Shown: piece by piece, positions 7,831 to 17,883 of the stretch
How positions within the stretch are numbered: the first letter of the stretch is position 1
How the letters are laid out: the number at the start of each line of letters is the position of its first letter
Notes under the pieces: model-generated
Seen by the model: only the letters and a program-made list of their open reading frames with translations
Database searches by the model: none
What the model was told of the DNA's origin: nothing
Translations under genes and position numbers: made by a program
DNA from: Enterobacter sp. Ag1
GTDB lineage: Bacteria; Pseudomonadota; Gammaproteobacteria; Enterobacterales; Enterobacteriaceae
Direction of reading: 5' to 3'
DNA: 64,000 nt
Assembly (NCBI GenBank): GCA_000277545.1
Contig: AKXM01000046.1
Coordinates: 1 to 64,000, forward strand

Positions 7831-10800
7831 ATGGCGAATTTTTTCATTTCTCGCCCCATTTTTGCCTGGGTGCTGGCAATTTTACTTTGCCTGACCGGGG
7901 CACTGGCTATTTTTTCACTGCCCGTCGAACAATATCCCGATCTTGCGCCACCCAACGTAAGGATCACCGCCAACTATCCAGGCGCTTCCGCGCAAACCCT
8001 GGAAAACACCGTCACGCAGGTGATAGAGCAAAGCATGACCGGCCTGGACAACATGATGTACATGTCGTCCCAAAGCAGCAGCGCCGGTCAGGCCACCATT
8101 ACCCTGAGCTTTAAGGCCGGGACGGACCCGGACTCTGCGGTACAGCAGGTGCAAAACCAGCTGCAGTCTGCGGTAAGAAAGCTGCCGCAGGACGTGCAGA
8201 CTCAGGGCGTCACGGTGAACAAGACCGGTGACACCAATATTCTGATGGTGGCCTTTGTTTCCACCGACGGCAGCATGGATAAGCAGGACATCGCTGACTA
8301 CGTGGCCAGTAACGTACAGGACCCGATGAGCCGCGTGAACGGCGTCGGCAGCGTCGATGCTTACGGCTCGCAGTATTCCATGCGTATCTGGCTCGACCCG
8401 AATAAGCTCATCAACTACCAGATGACCACCCAGGACGTGGTCACCGCCATCAAATCCCAGAATGCGCAAATTGCCGTGGGCCAGCTTGGCGGCACGCCGT
8501 CGCTGGACAAACAGGCGCTGAACGCCACCATCAATGCCCAGTCGCTCCTGCAAACACCGCAGCAGTTCAAAGACATTACGCTGAGGGTGAATCAGGACGG
8601 TTCGCTGGTCACGCTGGGGGATGTGGCGGACGTTGAGATGGGGGCGGAGAAATATGACTTCCTGAGCACCTACAACGGGCAGCCCGCTTCCGGGCTTGGC
8701 ATTAAGCTGGCTTCCGGTGCCAACGAAATGGAAACCGACAAGCTGGCCCGCGCCAAGATCGAAGAGCTTTCGCAGTTTTTCCCACACGGTCTGGAAGCTA
8801 AAATCGCCTACGAAACCTCCCCGTTCGTTAAAGCCTCAATCACCGACGTGGTGAAAACGCTGCTGGAAGCGATTCTGCTGGTGTTCCTGGTGATGTACCT
8901 GTTCCTGCAAAACTTCCGCGCCACGCTTATCCCGACGATTGCCGTACCGGTGGTGCTGCTCGGCACCTTTGCCGTGCTGTATGTCTTCGGCTACAGCATT
9001 AACACGCTGACGATGTTCGCCACCGTGCTGGCTATCGGCCTGCTGGTGGATGACGCCATCGTGGTGGTAGAAAACGTCGAGCGAATTATGAGCGAGGAAG
9101 GCCTCTCCCCTCGGGAGGCGACACGCAAATCCATGGGCCAAATCCAGGGAGCGCTGGTCGGCATCGCCATGGTGCTCTCCGCCGTGTTCGTGCCGATGGC
9201 GTTCTTTGGCGGCACAACCGGGGCGATTTACCGCCAGTTCTCGGTCACTATCGTCGCCGCCATGGTGCTCTCGGTGCTGGTGGCGATGATCCTCACCCCA
9301 GCCCTGTGTGCAACCATTCTTAAGCCGCTGCATAAAGGTGAGCATCACGGCCAGAAAGGCTTCTTTGGCTGGTTTAACCGCACCTTCAACCGCAGTGCCG
9401 AACGCTACGAAAACGGCGTGGCAAGAATCCTCTCCCGTAGCCTACGCTGGATGCTGATTTATGCCCTGCTGCTTGGCGGCATGGTGTTCCTGTTCCTCAA
9501 ACTGCCGACGTCATTCCTGCCCCAGGAAGACCGCGGCGTGTTCACCACGTCAGTACAGCTTCCGAGCGGCGCAACGCAGCAGCAGACAACCAAAGTGGTG
9601 CAGCAGGTGGAGCAGTATTACCTCACCAAAGAGAAAGACAACGTCGTGTCGGTGTTCTCCACCATTGGCGCAGGCCCGGGCGGGAACGGGCAAAACGTGG
9701 CGCGCATGTTTATTCGCCTGAAGGACTGGGACGAACGCAGCGCCGACGGCAGTTCGTTTGCCATCATTGAACGGGCCACCAAAGCCTTTAATAAGATCAA
9801 AGAAGCGCGCGTCATTGCCAGCAGCCCGCCAGCGATTAACGGTTTGGGCAACGCCGCAGGCTTTGATATGGAGCTGCAGGATCATGCCGGCGCGGGGCAC
9901 GATGCGCTCATGCAGGCGCGTGACCAGCTGTTGGAAATGGCCGGCAATAACCCGCAGCTCACGCGAGTGCGCCACAACGGCCTGGACGACAGCCCGCAGC
10001 TGCAAATCGATATCGACCAGCGTAAGGCTCAGGCGCTGGGCGTCTCCATCGATGATATCAACAACACCCTGCAAACGGCCTGGGGCTCAAGCTATGTGAA
10101 TGACTTTATGGATCGCGGGCGCGTGAAGAAAGTGTATGTCCAGGCTGCGGCCAAGTACCGCATGCTGCCGGACGATATCAATAGCTGGTACGTGCGTAAT
10201 AAAACAGGCGGCATGGTGCCGTTCTCCGCCTTTGCCACTTCCCGGTGGGAAACAGGCTCGCCTCGCCTGGAGCGATACAACGGCTATTCCGCGCTGGAAA
10301 TTGTCGGGGAAGCGGCACCTGGGTTAAGTACCGGTACCGCCATGGACATTATGGAAGATCTGGTCAGCAAGCTGCCGAACGGCTTTGGTCTCGAGTGGAC
10401 GGGCATGTCCTACCAGGAACGCCTCTCCGGCGCGCAGGCACCTGCCCTGTACGCCATTTCATTGCTGGTCGTATTCCTGTGCCTTGCGGCGCTGTACGAG
10501 AGCTGGTCCGTGCCGTTCTCTGTCATGCTGGTGGTACCGCTTGGGGTGATTGGCGCCCTGCTCGCCACCTGGATGCGAGGCCTTGAGAATGACGTTTACT
10601 TCCAGGTCGGGCTGCTAACGGTGATCGGCCTTTCGGCGAAAAACGCCATTTTAATCGTCGAATTTGCCAACGACCTGAACGCCAAAGGCCAGGACCTGGT
10701 TGCCGCCACGCTTGAGGCCTGCCGCCAGCGACTGCGCCCGATATTAATGACGTCCCTGGCGTTTATTTTCGGGGTTCTGCCGATGGCGACCAGCACCGGG

Positions 10801-10941
10801 GCAGGCTCCGGCAGCCAGCATGCGGTAGGCACCGGCGTGATGGGCGGGATGATCTCCGCCACCGTGCTGGCCATCTTCTTTGTGCCGCTGTTCTTCGTCC
10901 TGGTGCGCAGACGCTTCCCGCTCAAAGAGCACCACGACTAA
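7831..10941 (+). CDS. acrD: AcrD, RND multidrug efflux pump
   Basis: AcrD is an inner-membrane proton-driven RND pump that works with AcrA and TolC to export aminoglycosides and other amphiphilic compounds. The 1036 residues match the E. coli length (1037). The HAE1-family layout is present: an N-terminal membrane helix, two large periplasmic loops, and two blocks of helices. The proton-relay motif [17 protein letters not shown] sits near residues 405-420 and the second-half motif [14 protein letters not shown] near 935. It is followed by an intrinsic terminator. The narQ-acrD-ypfM neighbourhood is that of E. coli, which separates it from acrB. Confidence 0.96.
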   Translation: MANFFISRPIFAWVLAILLCLTGALAIFSLPVEQYPDLAPPNVRITANYPGASAQTLENTVTQVIEQSMTGLDNMMYMSSQSSSAGQATITLSFKAGTDPDSAVQQVQNQLQSAVRKLPQDVQTQGVTVNKTGDTNILMVAFVSTDGSMDKQDIADYVASNVQDPMSRVNGVGSVDAYGSQYSMRIWLDPNKLINYQMTTQDVVTAIKSQNAQIAVGQLGGTPSLDKQALNATINAQSLLQTPQQFKDITLRVNQDGSLVTLGDVADVEMGAEKYDFLSTYNGQPASGLGIKLASGANEMETDKLARAKIEELSQFFPHGLEAKIAYETSPFVKASITDVVKTLLEAILLVFLVMYLFLQNFRATLIPTIAVPVVLLGTFAVLYVFGYSINTLTMFATVLAIGLLVDDAIVVVENVERIMSEEGLSPREATRKSMGQIQGALVGIAMVLSAVFVPMAFFGGTTGAIYRQFSVTIVAAMVLSVLVAMILTPALCATILKPLHKGEHHGQKGFFGWFNRTFNRSAERYENGVARILSRSLRWMLIYALLLGGMVFLFLKLPTSFLPQEDRGVFTTSVQLPSGATQQQTTKVVQQVEQYYLTKEKDNVVSVFSTIGAGPGGNGQNVARMFIRLKDWDERSADGSSFAIIERATKAFNKIKEARVIASSPPAINGLGNAAGFDMELQDHAGAGHDALMQARDQLLEMAGNNPQLTRVRHNGLDDSPQLQIDIDQRKAQALGVSIDDINNTLQTAWGSSYVNDFMDRGRVKKVYVQAAAKYRMLPDDINSWYVRNKTGGMVPFSAFATSRWETGSPRLERYNGYSALEIVGEAAPGLSTGTAMDIMEDLVSKLPNGFGLEWTGMSYQERLSGAQAPALYAISLLVVFLCLAALYESWSVPFSVMLVVPLGVIGALLATWMRGLENDVYFQVGLLTVIGLSAKNAILIVEFANDLNAKGQDLVAATLEACRQRLRPILMTSLAFIFGVLPMATSTGAGSGSQHAVGTGVMGGMISATVLAIFFVPLFFVLVRRRFPLKEHHD

Positions 10942-10963
10942 ACTCTCGGGCAATAAGCCACAA

Positions 10964-10993
10964 AAAAGGCGGCCTTTTCAGGTCGCCTTTTTG
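10964..10993 (+). terminator. Intrinsic terminator after acrD
   Basis: A GC-rich stem (AAAAAGGCG paired with CGCCTTTTT, extended by two pairs after a mismatch) begins about 22 bases after the acrD stop and ends in five T residues. The A-rich left arm could also serve transcripts from the minus strand (ypfM). Confidence 0.8.
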
Positions 10994-11054
10994 CTGATGT
11001 TCGCAGAGTATTCAGTACCAGAATATCGCGCCGTTGCTTTTTATGCCGGAACGC

Positions 11055-11114
11055 TTATTTGCGCAACATACCTTCGATGAAGTCTTTCCACTGCCCTAAT
11101 TCGTGCTCGATCAT
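11055..11114 (-). CDS. ypfM: YpfM, 19-residue small protein
   Basis: This 60-base gene encodes MIEHELGQWKDFIEGMLRK, nearly identical to E. coli YpfM (MIERELGNWKDFIEGMLRK as I recall it), in the same place between acrD and yffB and on the opposite strand. A strong Shine-Dalgarno sequence (GAGGCGG) precedes the ATG. The protein is probably one amphipathic helix. Its function is unknown; the E. coli protein is known only as an expressed small protein. Confidence 0.9.
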   Translation of the reverse strand: MIEHELGQWKDFIEGMLRK

Positions 11115-11316
11115 AACCGCCTCTCTTGATGTTGGCGCAAGTATACGCGGATATATCCTGCAGTTGAACCTTTTTTGAGCGGTCAACTATTGAGCACCAT
11201 CACAAATATATCGTTAGCAGAATAACGGTTTAGCACTGAATCGCGGCTCGATAATTCCCCTCACCTGCGGCAGAATGGTCGCCCTATGGCAAACTAAAAC
11301 GGAACCGACCGCCACT

Positions 11317-11673
11317 ATGATCACCATGTACGGCATTAAAAATTGCGACACCATCAAAAAGGCGCGCCGCTTTTTAGAAGCTCAGGGCGTGGATTACCAG
11401 TTTCACGACTATCGAGCTGACGGGCTGGATGCCACGCTGCTGAACAGTTTTATCTCTGAGCTTGGTTGGGAAGCGCTGCTAAATACGCGGGGCACAACCT
11501 GGCGCAAGCTGGATGAGGCCCATCGCGCATCCATTAATGACGCACAAAGCGCGGCGGCGCTGATGCTGGAGATGCCGGCAATCATCAAACGCCCATTGCT
11601 CTGCGCGCCCGGTCAGCCTATGCTGCTGGGTTTCAACGAAACTCATTATCAGCAGTTTATCAACGAGGTATAG
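11317..11673 (+). CDS. yffB: ArsC-family protein YffB
   Basis: YffB has the thioredoxin-like fold of the arsenate reductase/Spx family. The physiological role is not established. I start at the ATG of [15 protein letters not shown], giving 118 residues as in E. coli; the longer frame upstream is not conserved. A single cysteine (C10) sits where ArsC enzymes have their catalytic cysteine. A basic segment and IKRPLL follow near residues 86-95. The gene ends 4 bases before dapE and is probably cotranscribed with it. Confidence 0.94.
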   Translation: MITMYGIKNCDTIKKARRFLEAQGVDYQFHDYRADGLDATLLNSFISELGWEALLNTRGTTWRKLDEAHRASINDAQSAAALMLEMPAIIKRPLLCAPGQPMLLGFNETHYQQFINEV

Positions 11674-11677
11674 TCCT

Positions 11678-12805
11678 ATGTCCTGCCCGGTTATTGAGCT
11701 GACGCAACAGCTTATTCGTCGTCCTTCCCTGAGCCCCGATGATGCCGGTTGCCAGGCGCTGCTGATTGAGCGCCTGCGCGCGATTGGTTTTACCGTTGAA
11801 CACATGGATTTTGGCGACACCCAGAACTTCTGGGCCTGGCGTGGGCAGGGGGAGACGCTGGCGTTTGCCGGGCACACCGACGTGGTGCCATCAGGGGATG
11901 CCGACCGTTGGATTAACCCGCCGTTTGAGCCCACGATTCGCGACGGAATGCTGTTTGGTCGTGGCGCGGCGGACATGAAAGGTTCGCTGGCGGCGATGGT
12001 GGTAGCGGCTGAACGTTTTGTCGCCCAGCACCCCAATCATAAAGGCCGTCTGGCATTCCTGATTACCTCCGACGAAGAAGCCAGCGCAACCAACGGCACC
12101 GTGAAGGTTGTTGAAGCGCTGATGGCGCGCCGCGAGCGTCTGGATTACTGCCTGGTTGGCGAGCCGTCCAGTACCGAAGTCGTTGGCGACGTGGTGAAAA
12201 ATGGCCGTCGCGGCTCCCTGACCTGTAACCTGACCATTCACGGCGTCCAGGGCCACGTTGCCTACCCGCATCTGGCCGATAACCCGGTACATCGCGCAGC
12301 GCCAATGCTGGCAGAGCTGACGGGCATTGAGTGGGATAAGGGCAACGAGTTCTTCCCGGCCACCAGCATGCAGATTGCCAACGTTAAAGCCGGCACTGGC
12401 AGCAACAACGTTATTCCGGGCGATATGTTTGTGCAGTTTAACTTCCGCTTCAGCACCGAGCTAACCGATGAAGACATCAAACAGCGCGTCGTCGCCCTGC
12501 TGGATAAGTACGAACTGCGCTACACCGTCGAGTGGTGGCTTTCCGGCCTGCCGTTCCTGACGTCACGCGGTAAGCTGGTGGATGCGGTAGTGAACGCCGT
12601 TGAGCACTATAATGAAATTAAACCGCAGCTGTTAACCACGGGCGGTACATCTGACGGGCGCTTTATCGCCCGCATGGGTGCTCAGGTTGTTGAGCTGGGG
12701 CCGGTGAATGCCACCATTCATAAAATCAATGAATGCGTTAACGCCGCCGACCTGCAGCTGCTGGCCCGGATGTATCAGCGCATTATGGAACAGCTTGTCG
12801 CCTGA
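11678..12805 (+). CDS. dapE: DapE, succinyl-diaminopimelate desuccinylase
   Basis: DapE hydrolyses N-succinyl-LL-2,6-diaminopimelate to LL-diaminopimelate and succinate, in the pathway to lysine and the peptidoglycan precursor meso-diaminopimelate. The 375-residue protein is a two-zinc M20-family enzyme. H66 lies in [10 protein letters not shown], the next ligand is in [10 protein letters not shown], and the catalytic glutamate is in [11 protein letters not shown]. The C-terminal histidine is in ATIHKINE. The dimerisation domain lies roughly at residues 180-290. It follows yffB and precedes ypfN, as in E. coli. Confidence 0.98.
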   Translation: MSCPVIELTQQLIRRPSLSPDDAGCQALLIERLRAIGFTVEHMDFGDTQNFWAWRGQGETLAFAGHTDVVPSGDADRWINPPFEPTIRDGMLFGRGAADMKGSLAAMVVAAERFVAQHPNHKGRLAFLITSDEEASATNGTVKVVEALMARRERLDYCLVGEPSSTEVVGDVVKNGRRGSLTCNLTIHGVQGHVAYPHLADNPVHRAAPMLAELTGIEWDKGNEFFPATSMQIANVKAGTGSNNVIPGDMFVQFNFRFSTELTDEDIKQRVVALLDKYELRYTVEWWLSGLPFLTSRGKLVDAVVNAVEHYNEIKPQLLTTGGTSDGRFIARMGAQVVELGPVNATIHKINECVNAADLQLLARMYQRIMEQLVA

Positions 12806-12832
12806 CGGGCAGTCAACTGAAGAGGTATCAGC

Positions 12833-13021
12833 ATGGAATGGCTATCGCATTACTGGTGGATTATCGTCCTGGTGTTATTGCTGGGGATTTTTATTAACGT
12901 CATTAAAGACCTGAACCGAATCGATCCGAAGAAGTACATGGCAGACAAGCCTGAGCTTCCGCCGCATCGTGATTTTAACGATAAGTGGGATGACGAGGAC
13001 GACTGGCCTAAGAAGAAATAG
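12833..13021 (+). CDS. ypfN: YpfN, UPF0370 small membrane protein
   Basis: A 62-residue protein with one N-terminal membrane helix (about residues 6-24), then a conserved acidic tail containing [20 protein letters not shown]. This is the UPF0370 family, of unknown function, always short and near dapE in enterobacteria. GAGGT lies a few bases upstream of the ATG. A strong hairpin (13028-13057) follows the stop codon. Confidence 0.93.
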   Translation: MEWLSHYWWIIVLVLLLGIFINVIKDLNRIDPKKYMADKPELPPHRDFNDKWDDEDDWPKKK

Positions 13022-13027
13022 CAGTCT

Positions 13028-13057
13028 GTCTCACTCCGGGCGATTCCGGAGTGAGAC
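13028..13057. terminator. Hairpin between convergent ypfN and ypfH
   Basis: A perfect 12-bp stem with a 6-base loop lies between the ends of two convergent genes. The tract after it is only T-rich on either strand, so termination is likely but the element is not a canonical U-tailed terminator. Confidence 0.6.
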
Positions 13058-13063
13058 GGATAT

Positions 13064-13759
13064 TTACAGCAGCTCAATCAGATCATCATCTTTTGGTGCC
13101 GCGCCGCCGCTCAAAGCCTCATCGAAATAGTGCTTCGGCACGGTGTAGCGCAGGTGATCCAGCGCCGCCTTCATGCTGCGGTCGTCTATCGCATGCCCCA
13201 GATCGTCAATCAAATCCAGCGTCACGTCCCCGCCCAGGCTAAGTAACTTCTCGGCGGCATCCACCGCGTGTGTCGCGTGGATCACTTTGTCGTTGTCGCC
13301 ATGGATAAGATGGATTGTGGTGCTGGTGGAGGCCTGCTGCGGCAGCTCCGCATAACGCCCGCTAAAAGCAATGACCCGAGCCGCAAGACCCGGCTGAGCC
13401 TTAATGCTCTCCAGCGCCATAATAGCCCCCTGCGAGAAGCCAATCAGCGCCGTCGCCGTGGGCGGCACGCCGCTTTGCCGCTGCCAGTCACGCACGGCGT
13501 CAATAAACTCAGGCATCGCGGCATCCACGCGCTGCTGACGGTTTTCTTCCGTCACGCCTGCCACCGAAAACCACTCCCGACCTGCGCCACTTTGATTCGG
13601 CCCGCTAATACTGACCACCAGAGCATCAGGAAATTCTGGTGCAAACCAGCTCCCGATTTCGCCCATGGCTTTAGCCGTGTCGCCTACGCCGTGGAACAGC
13701 AGTACCAGCTGGCTGGCTGGCGTTGCGGGGCTTTGGACAACAAAATGGTCATGTTTCAT
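13064..13759 (-). CDS. ypfH: YpfH, alpha/beta-hydrolase carboxylesterase
   Basis: YpfH is a cytoplasmic esterase of the phospholipase/carboxylesterase family acting on short acyl esters; the natural substrate is unknown. The start at 13759 (MKHDHFVVQSP) follows CAGGAG and gives 231 residues, matching E. coli; the upstream extension is not conserved. The nucleophile motif GFSQGA (serine near 118), an aspartate in HGDND and a histidine in DLGHAID form the catalytic triad. The oxyanion region is LLFHGVGD. It is the last gene of the minus-strand run that includes tmcA and ypfJ. Confidence 0.94.
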   Translation of the reverse strand: MKHDHFVVQSPATPASQLVLLFHGVGDTAKAMGEIGSWFAPEFPDALVVSISGPNQSGAGREWFSVAGVTEENRQQRVDAAMPEFIDAVRDWQRQSGVPPTATALIGFSQGAIMALESIKAQPGLAARVIAFSGRYAELPQQASTSTTIHLIHGDNDKVIHATHAVDAAEKLLSLGGDVTLDLIDDLGHAIDDRSMKAALDHLRYTVPKHYFDEALSGGAAPKDDDLIELL

Positions 13760-13831
13760 GGTTTTCTCCTGGTTAATGGAGACAACTATACGCCGCTGCA
13801 TGGGGATGACCATGCCGTTTCATTGAACAAG

Positions 13832-15865
13832 TTAGTGGAATTTTTGCAATTGCATAATGCCGTGGTGCAGCTCCGCCGTACGATCCCGATCGAGATTTTC
13901 CAACGCACTTTGGGCTTCCTCACGCATCAGTGCAAGCAGGGCTTTTTTGCCGGGAAGCCCCAGCCGCTGGCTGAGCGTCTCGTTGCTTTCATGTTGCTGC
14001 AGGCGCCCGCGAAGCGCATGCAGCGGTAAAACGGACGCCAGCAAAAGGCGATTCAATGTCCCCAGACAGGCTTCCAATGGACGATGGGCAAAGGCAAAAC
14101 CGGATAACTCTTCCCAGTCTTCGGCCAACAGTTCTGTTGGACAATCCGCGGTAAGAGGCAAAGACAATTCAAGCCAGTCTTTTTGCCACGGCCAGTCTCG
14201 CCGTAGCCGCCGCCGCTCATTTTCTGCCAGCAACCTGCCTTCGGGCTTCAGAGGCAATAGTGCCATAGCGCTGTAGCAGCCGCTGCTGGCTTCTTTGTGG
14301 CTTCCGATTCGCACCAGCTCAAAACCACAGCGTTGCCAGAAGCGCCACAGTTCATCGGTATAGCCGAAGCTGACCGAAAGATAATCACATTGATGATTCA
14401 CCGCCTGCCGCGCATGTTCAATCATGCTGGCACCAATATGCTCGCGCTGACGCAGAGGATGAACCGCAATGCGGCTGATACGCAGCCCGCGAAGCGTAGC
14501 GGCCAATGGGCTTCCGCCATGTGCCGCCAGCGATTGTGCCACCAGATTGCCTCTCGGGCGCCGGAACCCGGCCCACACGCAACGGCTTAGCGTTGCATCG
14601 AGTCCACCTTCTTCAACCAGCCACAAAGCGCCTGCACACTGCTCTTTGATAATGGCCGCGATAAAATGCTGGCCGGGCGCATCAAGCATCCGCCGCCAGT
14701 CGAGCGGCGAGGTACGGTAATGTGCGCCCGAAAGCAGCCGATACATCTGCTTTAATTGCTCAGGGTTACTAAGCCAGTCTGCCTGCTCAACAACCTGTAA
14801 AACGGGATTGCCTTGCGGGAATTGCGCCAGATCCGGCTCATCAAAAAGCATGATCTTGTCAATCACCTGCTCCAGCGGATCGTTCGGCGCCCAGCGGATC
14901 GGCGTATTCAGCGTGAAAAGCTTGAGGGACGGAAATGCCGCACAGAATTTCAGTAAAAATCCGCGCCCGGTTCCCTCGTACCCCTGCACCGTCGTGGTCA
15001 GTAAAACGCGGGGGAAACGCTCTATTAGCTGGCGTAGCAGCGGGGTCGGAATAGCGGCGGCCTCGTCCACAATCAGCCAGTCATATGCCGCGAATTCACG
15101 CTCTGCGGCCAGCGCGTCCGGGGCCATAAACTGAAATGATTCGCCCGCATAGCTTGCCAACACGTCGGTGGCAGCCTTCGCGGGCGCTGTCACGAGACAA
15201 GCACCTGGTGTCCGGTCAACGAGCATGCCCGCCAGCGCAGATTTCCCCCGGCCTCTGGCCGCCGTTACTACCGCCACGCCGCGCGCCATCCCGGACAAAT
15301 TATCAAGGATAGCGGCCTGCTCTTGCTCCGGCGCACCGCTGGCGGGCTGCCAGACCGGGCGGTGAGCAAAAGGATTCAGGGTGAATGATTCATGCTGCTG
15401 CCACAGCACGGCTTCTGAATCTTGCCGTATGCAGCGCTGAAGATGGGAAACAAAATGGGGGGTCGGAATCGGCTGTGGCGCATCGCTCCAGCGGCCGGAA
15501 TCTTCATCCGGAAGCGAAGCCCAGCGCGACCACTCAGGCGTCAACAGCAGCAACCAACTGCCCGCTTTGAGCATCCCGGAAAGTGCAGCGAAGGCGGCGG
15601 CATCCAGCCCTCGCCTGGCATCAAAAACGGCATGCTGAAACTCACGCCCAAGCATGCTGCGCACTGCCGAGGGCGCGCAATGCAAAGGCAACTCAGGGGA
15701 AGAGCCAACCCACAGCCAGTCTCCGGGTAAAGAAGTCGACAGCGTTGCAACCTGCTCGCGGCTCCACTGACTATCACCGGCCAGCACCATCAGCCGGCGG
15801 ATGCCCGTCTGCCGCATATGCGCCGTTGCCTGCTGCATCGGCGCGATGAAAGTTGCTGCGGTCAT
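13832..15865 (-). CDS. tmcA: TmcA, tRNA(Met) cytidine acetyltransferase
   Basis: TmcA forms N4-acetylcytidine at the wobble position of elongator tRNA(Met) using acetyl-CoA and ATP. The 677 residues contain an N-terminal DUF1726 region, an RNA-helicase-like module with Walker A AARGRGKSAL near residue 205 and Walker B VDEAAAIP, a GNAT acetyltransferase domain (about 365-530; RISRIAVHP and YLSVSFGYT), and a C-terminal tRNA-binding region. The ATG lies 3 bases past the end of ypfJ, so the two are likely cotranscribed. Confidence 0.96.
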   Translation of the reverse strand: MTAATFIAPMQQATAHMRQTGIRRLMVLAGDSQWSREQVATLSTSLPGDWLWVGSSPELPLHCAPSAVRSMLGREFQHAVFDARRGLDAAAFAALSGMLKAGSWLLLLTPEWSRWASLPDEDSGRWSDAPQPIPTPHFVSHLQRCIRQDSEAVLWQQHESFTLNPFAHRPVWQPASGAPEQEQAAILDNLSGMARGVAVVTAARGRGKSALAGMLVDRTPGACLVTAPAKAATDVLASYAGESFQFMAPDALAAEREFAAYDWLIVDEAAAIPTPLLRQLIERFPRVLLTTTVQGYEGTGRGFLLKFCAAFPSLKLFTLNTPIRWAPNDPLEQVIDKIMLFDEPDLAQFPQGNPVLQVVEQADWLSNPEQLKQMYRLLSGAHYRTSPLDWRRMLDAPGQHFIAAIIKEQCAGALWLVEEGGLDATLSRCVWAGFRRPRGNLVAQSLAAHGGSPLAATLRGLRISRIAVHPLRQREHIGASMIEHARQAVNHQCDYLSVSFGYTDELWRFWQRCGFELVRIGSHKEASSGCYSAMALLPLKPEGRLLAENERRRLRRDWPWQKDWLELSLPLTADCPTELLAEDWEELSGFAFAHRPLEACLGTLNRLLLASVLPLHALRGRLQQHESNETLSQRLGLPGKKALLALMREEAQSALENLDRDRTAELHHGIMQLQKFH

Positions 15866-15868
15866 CGA

Positions 15869-16747
15869 TTAACGGAGCGTATTGCCGAAGGTGTTGCACT
15901 GGGCCGGATCGCCGCTGTCAAAACCCCGTTTGAACCAGGTATAGCGCTGCTCGGAAGTGCCGTGGGTAAAACTGTCCGGCACCACTCGGCCCTGGCTTTG
16001 CTGCTGCAGGCGGTCGTCCCCAATGGCTTCAGCAGCATTGAGCGCTTCTTTCAGGTCACCTGAATCAAGCACCTGCTGTTTCTGCATGCTGTTGCCCCAG
16101 ACGCCGGCGAAGCAGTCGGCCTGAAGTTCCATTTTTACCGACAGGCGATTAGCTTCGGCCTGAGAAGCATTCTGCTGTAGCTGGCGCACTTTCGGTTCAA
16201 TACCCAACAGCTTCTGCACGTGATGCCCCACTTCGTGAGCAATGACGTAGCCCTGGGCAAAGTCGCCGCCCGCCCCAAGTTTGTTGCGCATATCATCGTA
16301 GAAGGAGAGGTCGATATAAACGGTGCTGTCCGCCGGGCAATAGAACGGCCCCATCACGGACTGGCCGGTACCGCAGCCGGTGCGCGTTGCCCCGCGGTAC
16401 ATCACCAGCTTAGGCTGCTGGTAGGTACGCCCCATCTTCTGGAAAATTTCACCCCATGTATCTTCGGTTGTCGCCAAAATGACCGAGGTAAATTTGGCGG
16501 CTTCGTCGTCTTTCGGGCTGATGGAGCGCTGCTGGGAAGACTGCTGAGAAACCTGCGGCTCGCCGGACAGGAAGGAAGTAAGATCGACGCCGTAATAGCT
16601 TGCCACAATGACCACGACCAGCAGCACCAGCCCGCCTTTTCCGCGTGGGATGCGAAAACCGCCGCCGCCCATGCTCATTCCAGGGCCAGAGGCGTCATTG
16701 CGCCTGTCTTCTACATTGTCGCTTTCGCGACGTCCTTGCCAACGCAT
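15869..16747 (-). CDS. ypfJ: YpfJ, putative neutral zinc metallopeptidase
   Basis: The start at 16747 ([16 protein letters not shown]) has GAGGACG just upstream and gives 292 residues, close to E. coli YpfJ (287). A short glycine-rich segment and one membrane helix (about residues 38-56) are followed by a periplasmic domain with the zincin motif HEVGHH near residue 180 and a third ligand region [12 protein letters not shown]. The family (DUF/peptidase YpfJ) has no established substrate. The ERIC repeat begins 32 bases before this start, so it may affect transcription of ypfJ. Confidence 0.92.
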   Translation of the reverse strand: MRWQGRRESDNVEDRRNDASGPGMSMGGGGFRIPRGKGGLVLLVVVIVASYYGVDLTSFLSGEPQVSQQSSQQRSISPKDDEAAKFTSVILATTEDTWGEIFQKMGRTYQQPKLVMYRGATRTGCGTGQSVMGPFYCPADSTVYIDLSFYDDMRNKLGAGGDFAQGYVIAHEVGHHVQKLLGIEPKVRQLQQNASQAEANRLSVKMELQADCFAGVWGNSMQKQQVLDSGDLKEALNAAEAIGDDRLQQQSQGRVVPDSFTHGTSEQRYTWFKRGFDSGDPAQCNTFGNTLR

Positions 16748-16778
16748 ACGCTCGTCCTCATTCACAACCTGTAATGGA

Positions 16779-16971
16779 ATACTCGTCATACTTCAAGCTG
16801 CAGCTGCGTTGGCCGCACCCGCTCACCTCAGTCACATAGTTAGCTATGCGCCTGAGGACTCACGGCCTTGCCGCGTGATTCAGCACTATGGCCTCACCCC
16901 TTTGGGGCCAGCGCAAGCGCTGTTCAAAACGACCACGCGTTTTGTGCTACAACTTGAATTATTTAGAGTAT
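16779..16971. repeat. ERIC (IRU) element with internal insertion
   Basis: The ends are imperfect 26-base inverted repeats (16779-16804 and 16946-16971), and the centre carries the ERIC core (GCTCACCTCAGTCAC, then a small palindrome and CTGAGG). The usual ERIC length is about 127 bases; this copy is 193 because about 67 extra bases (roughly 16878-16944) lie between TTGCCGC and the right arm. The insert has its own palindromes. ERICs are non-autonomous, transcribed hairpin elements of intergenic enterobacterial DNA. Confidence 0.88.
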
Positions 16972-17054
16972 AGATCGTAGGTGGTTACCGGCAGGATTAC
17001 CATAAGAACAGACAGCGAAAAAACAGGGTGCGCAAAAACGCACCCCATTGCGCA

Positions 17055-17070
17055 ACGTAAACGATTGCGT
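17055..17070. promoter_or_regulatory. PurR-like palindrome just after purC
   Basis: ACGTAAACGATTGCGT matches the PurR operator (ACGCAAACGTTTGCGT) at 14 of 16 positions but lies 2 bases downstream of the purC stop codon, where an operator is not expected. It may be chance, or a secondary site helping repression or looping. Confidence 0.3.
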
Positions 17071-17072
17071 AG

Positions 17073-17786
17073 TTAGTCTAATTTAACGCCGAGACGGTGA
17101 GCAACTTCCTCGTACGCTTCAATCAGGCCACCCAGACTCTGGCGGAAACGGTCTTTGTCCATTTTATCAAGCGTTTGCTTGTCCCACAGGCGGCTGCCGT
17201 CCGGGGAGAATTCGTCACCCAGCACCACTTCGCCTTTGAACAGCCCAAACTCCAGCTTGAAGTCAACGAGGATCAGGCCAGCGTCATCAAACAGTTTGCT
17301 CAGTACGTCGTTAGCTTTGTAGCTCAGTTCACGCATGCGGGCCAGATTCTCTTTGCTCACCCAGCCAAAGGTTTCGCAGTAAGATTCATTGACCATCGGG
17401 TCATGCATGGCGTCGTTTTTCAGGAACAGATCGAACAGCGGTGGGTTCAGCTCAATACCTTCTTCAATACCAAGGCGCTTCACCAGTGAACCCGCGGCGC
17501 GGTTACGAATCACGCACTCTACCGGCACCATGTCGAGTTTCTTCACCAGCACTTCGTTGTCAGAAAGCAGCGCTTCCATCTGGGTCGGGATACCCGCTTC
17601 TTCCAGTTTGGCCATAATGAAATGGTTAAACTTGTTGTTTACCATGCCTTTACGGTCGAACTGCTCGATGCGCGCCCCGTCACCTGCTGACGTATCGTTA
17701 CGGAATTCGAGCACCAACAGATCCGGATTTTCGGTACTGTAAACGGTCTTCGCTTTGCCGCGATACAACTCAGCTTGCTTTTGCAT
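17073..17786 (-). CDS. purC: PurC, SAICAR synthetase
   Basis: PurC ligates aspartate to CAIR with ATP, forming SAICAR in de novo purine synthesis. The 237 residues equal the E. coli length and begin with the usual [16 protein letters not shown]. The conserved nucleotide and substrate motifs include [15 protein letters not shown] and LVDFKLEFG. It is downstream of dapA-bamC on the same strand but separated from bamC by a terminator, so it has its own promoter. A PurR-like site lies in the leader. Confidence 0.98.
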   Translation of the reverse strand: MQKQAELYRGKAKTVYSTENPDLLVLEFRNDTSAGDGARIEQFDRKGMVNNKFNHFIMAKLEEAGIPTQMEALLSDNEVLVKKLDMVPVECVIRNRAAGSLVKRLGIEEGIELNPPLFDLFLKNDAMHDPMVNESYCETFGWVSKENLARMRELSYKANDVLSKLFDDAGLILVDFKLEFGLFKGEVVLGDEFSPDGSRLWDKQTLDKMDKDRFRQSLGGLIEAYEEVAHRLGVKLD

Positions 17787-17803
17787 CTTTCTTACTCCAG
17801 GTA

Positions 17804-17819
17804 TAGCGATCGCTTGCGC
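17804..17819. promoter_or_regulatory. purC operator: Possible PurR operator in purC leader
   Basis: The minus-strand 16-mer fits 8 of the 11 fixed positions of the PurR consensus (ANGCAANCGNTTNCNT), including the central CG and the GCAA half. It is 18 bases before the purC ATG. purC is a PurR-regulated gene in E. coli. The match is moderate. Confidence 0.4.
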
Positions 17820-17846
17820 AATCGAGGGGGGTTAATACATAAGGCT

Positions 17847-17879
17847 TAAAAAACAAGGGCCGGAATTAACCGGCCCTTG
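17847..17879 (-). terminator. Intrinsic terminator after bamC
   Basis: A perfect 10-bp stem (CAAGGGCCGG with its complement) and a 6-base loop begin 5 bases after the bamC stop. On the minus strand six T residues follow. It should separate the dapA-bamC transcript from purC. Confidence 0.9.
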
Positions 17880-17883
17880 AGTA

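Noticed and set aside
7915-8787. 290-codon frame antisense to acrD
   Set aside because: Histidine- and valine-rich shadow frame opposite a strongly conserved gene, with no family similarity.
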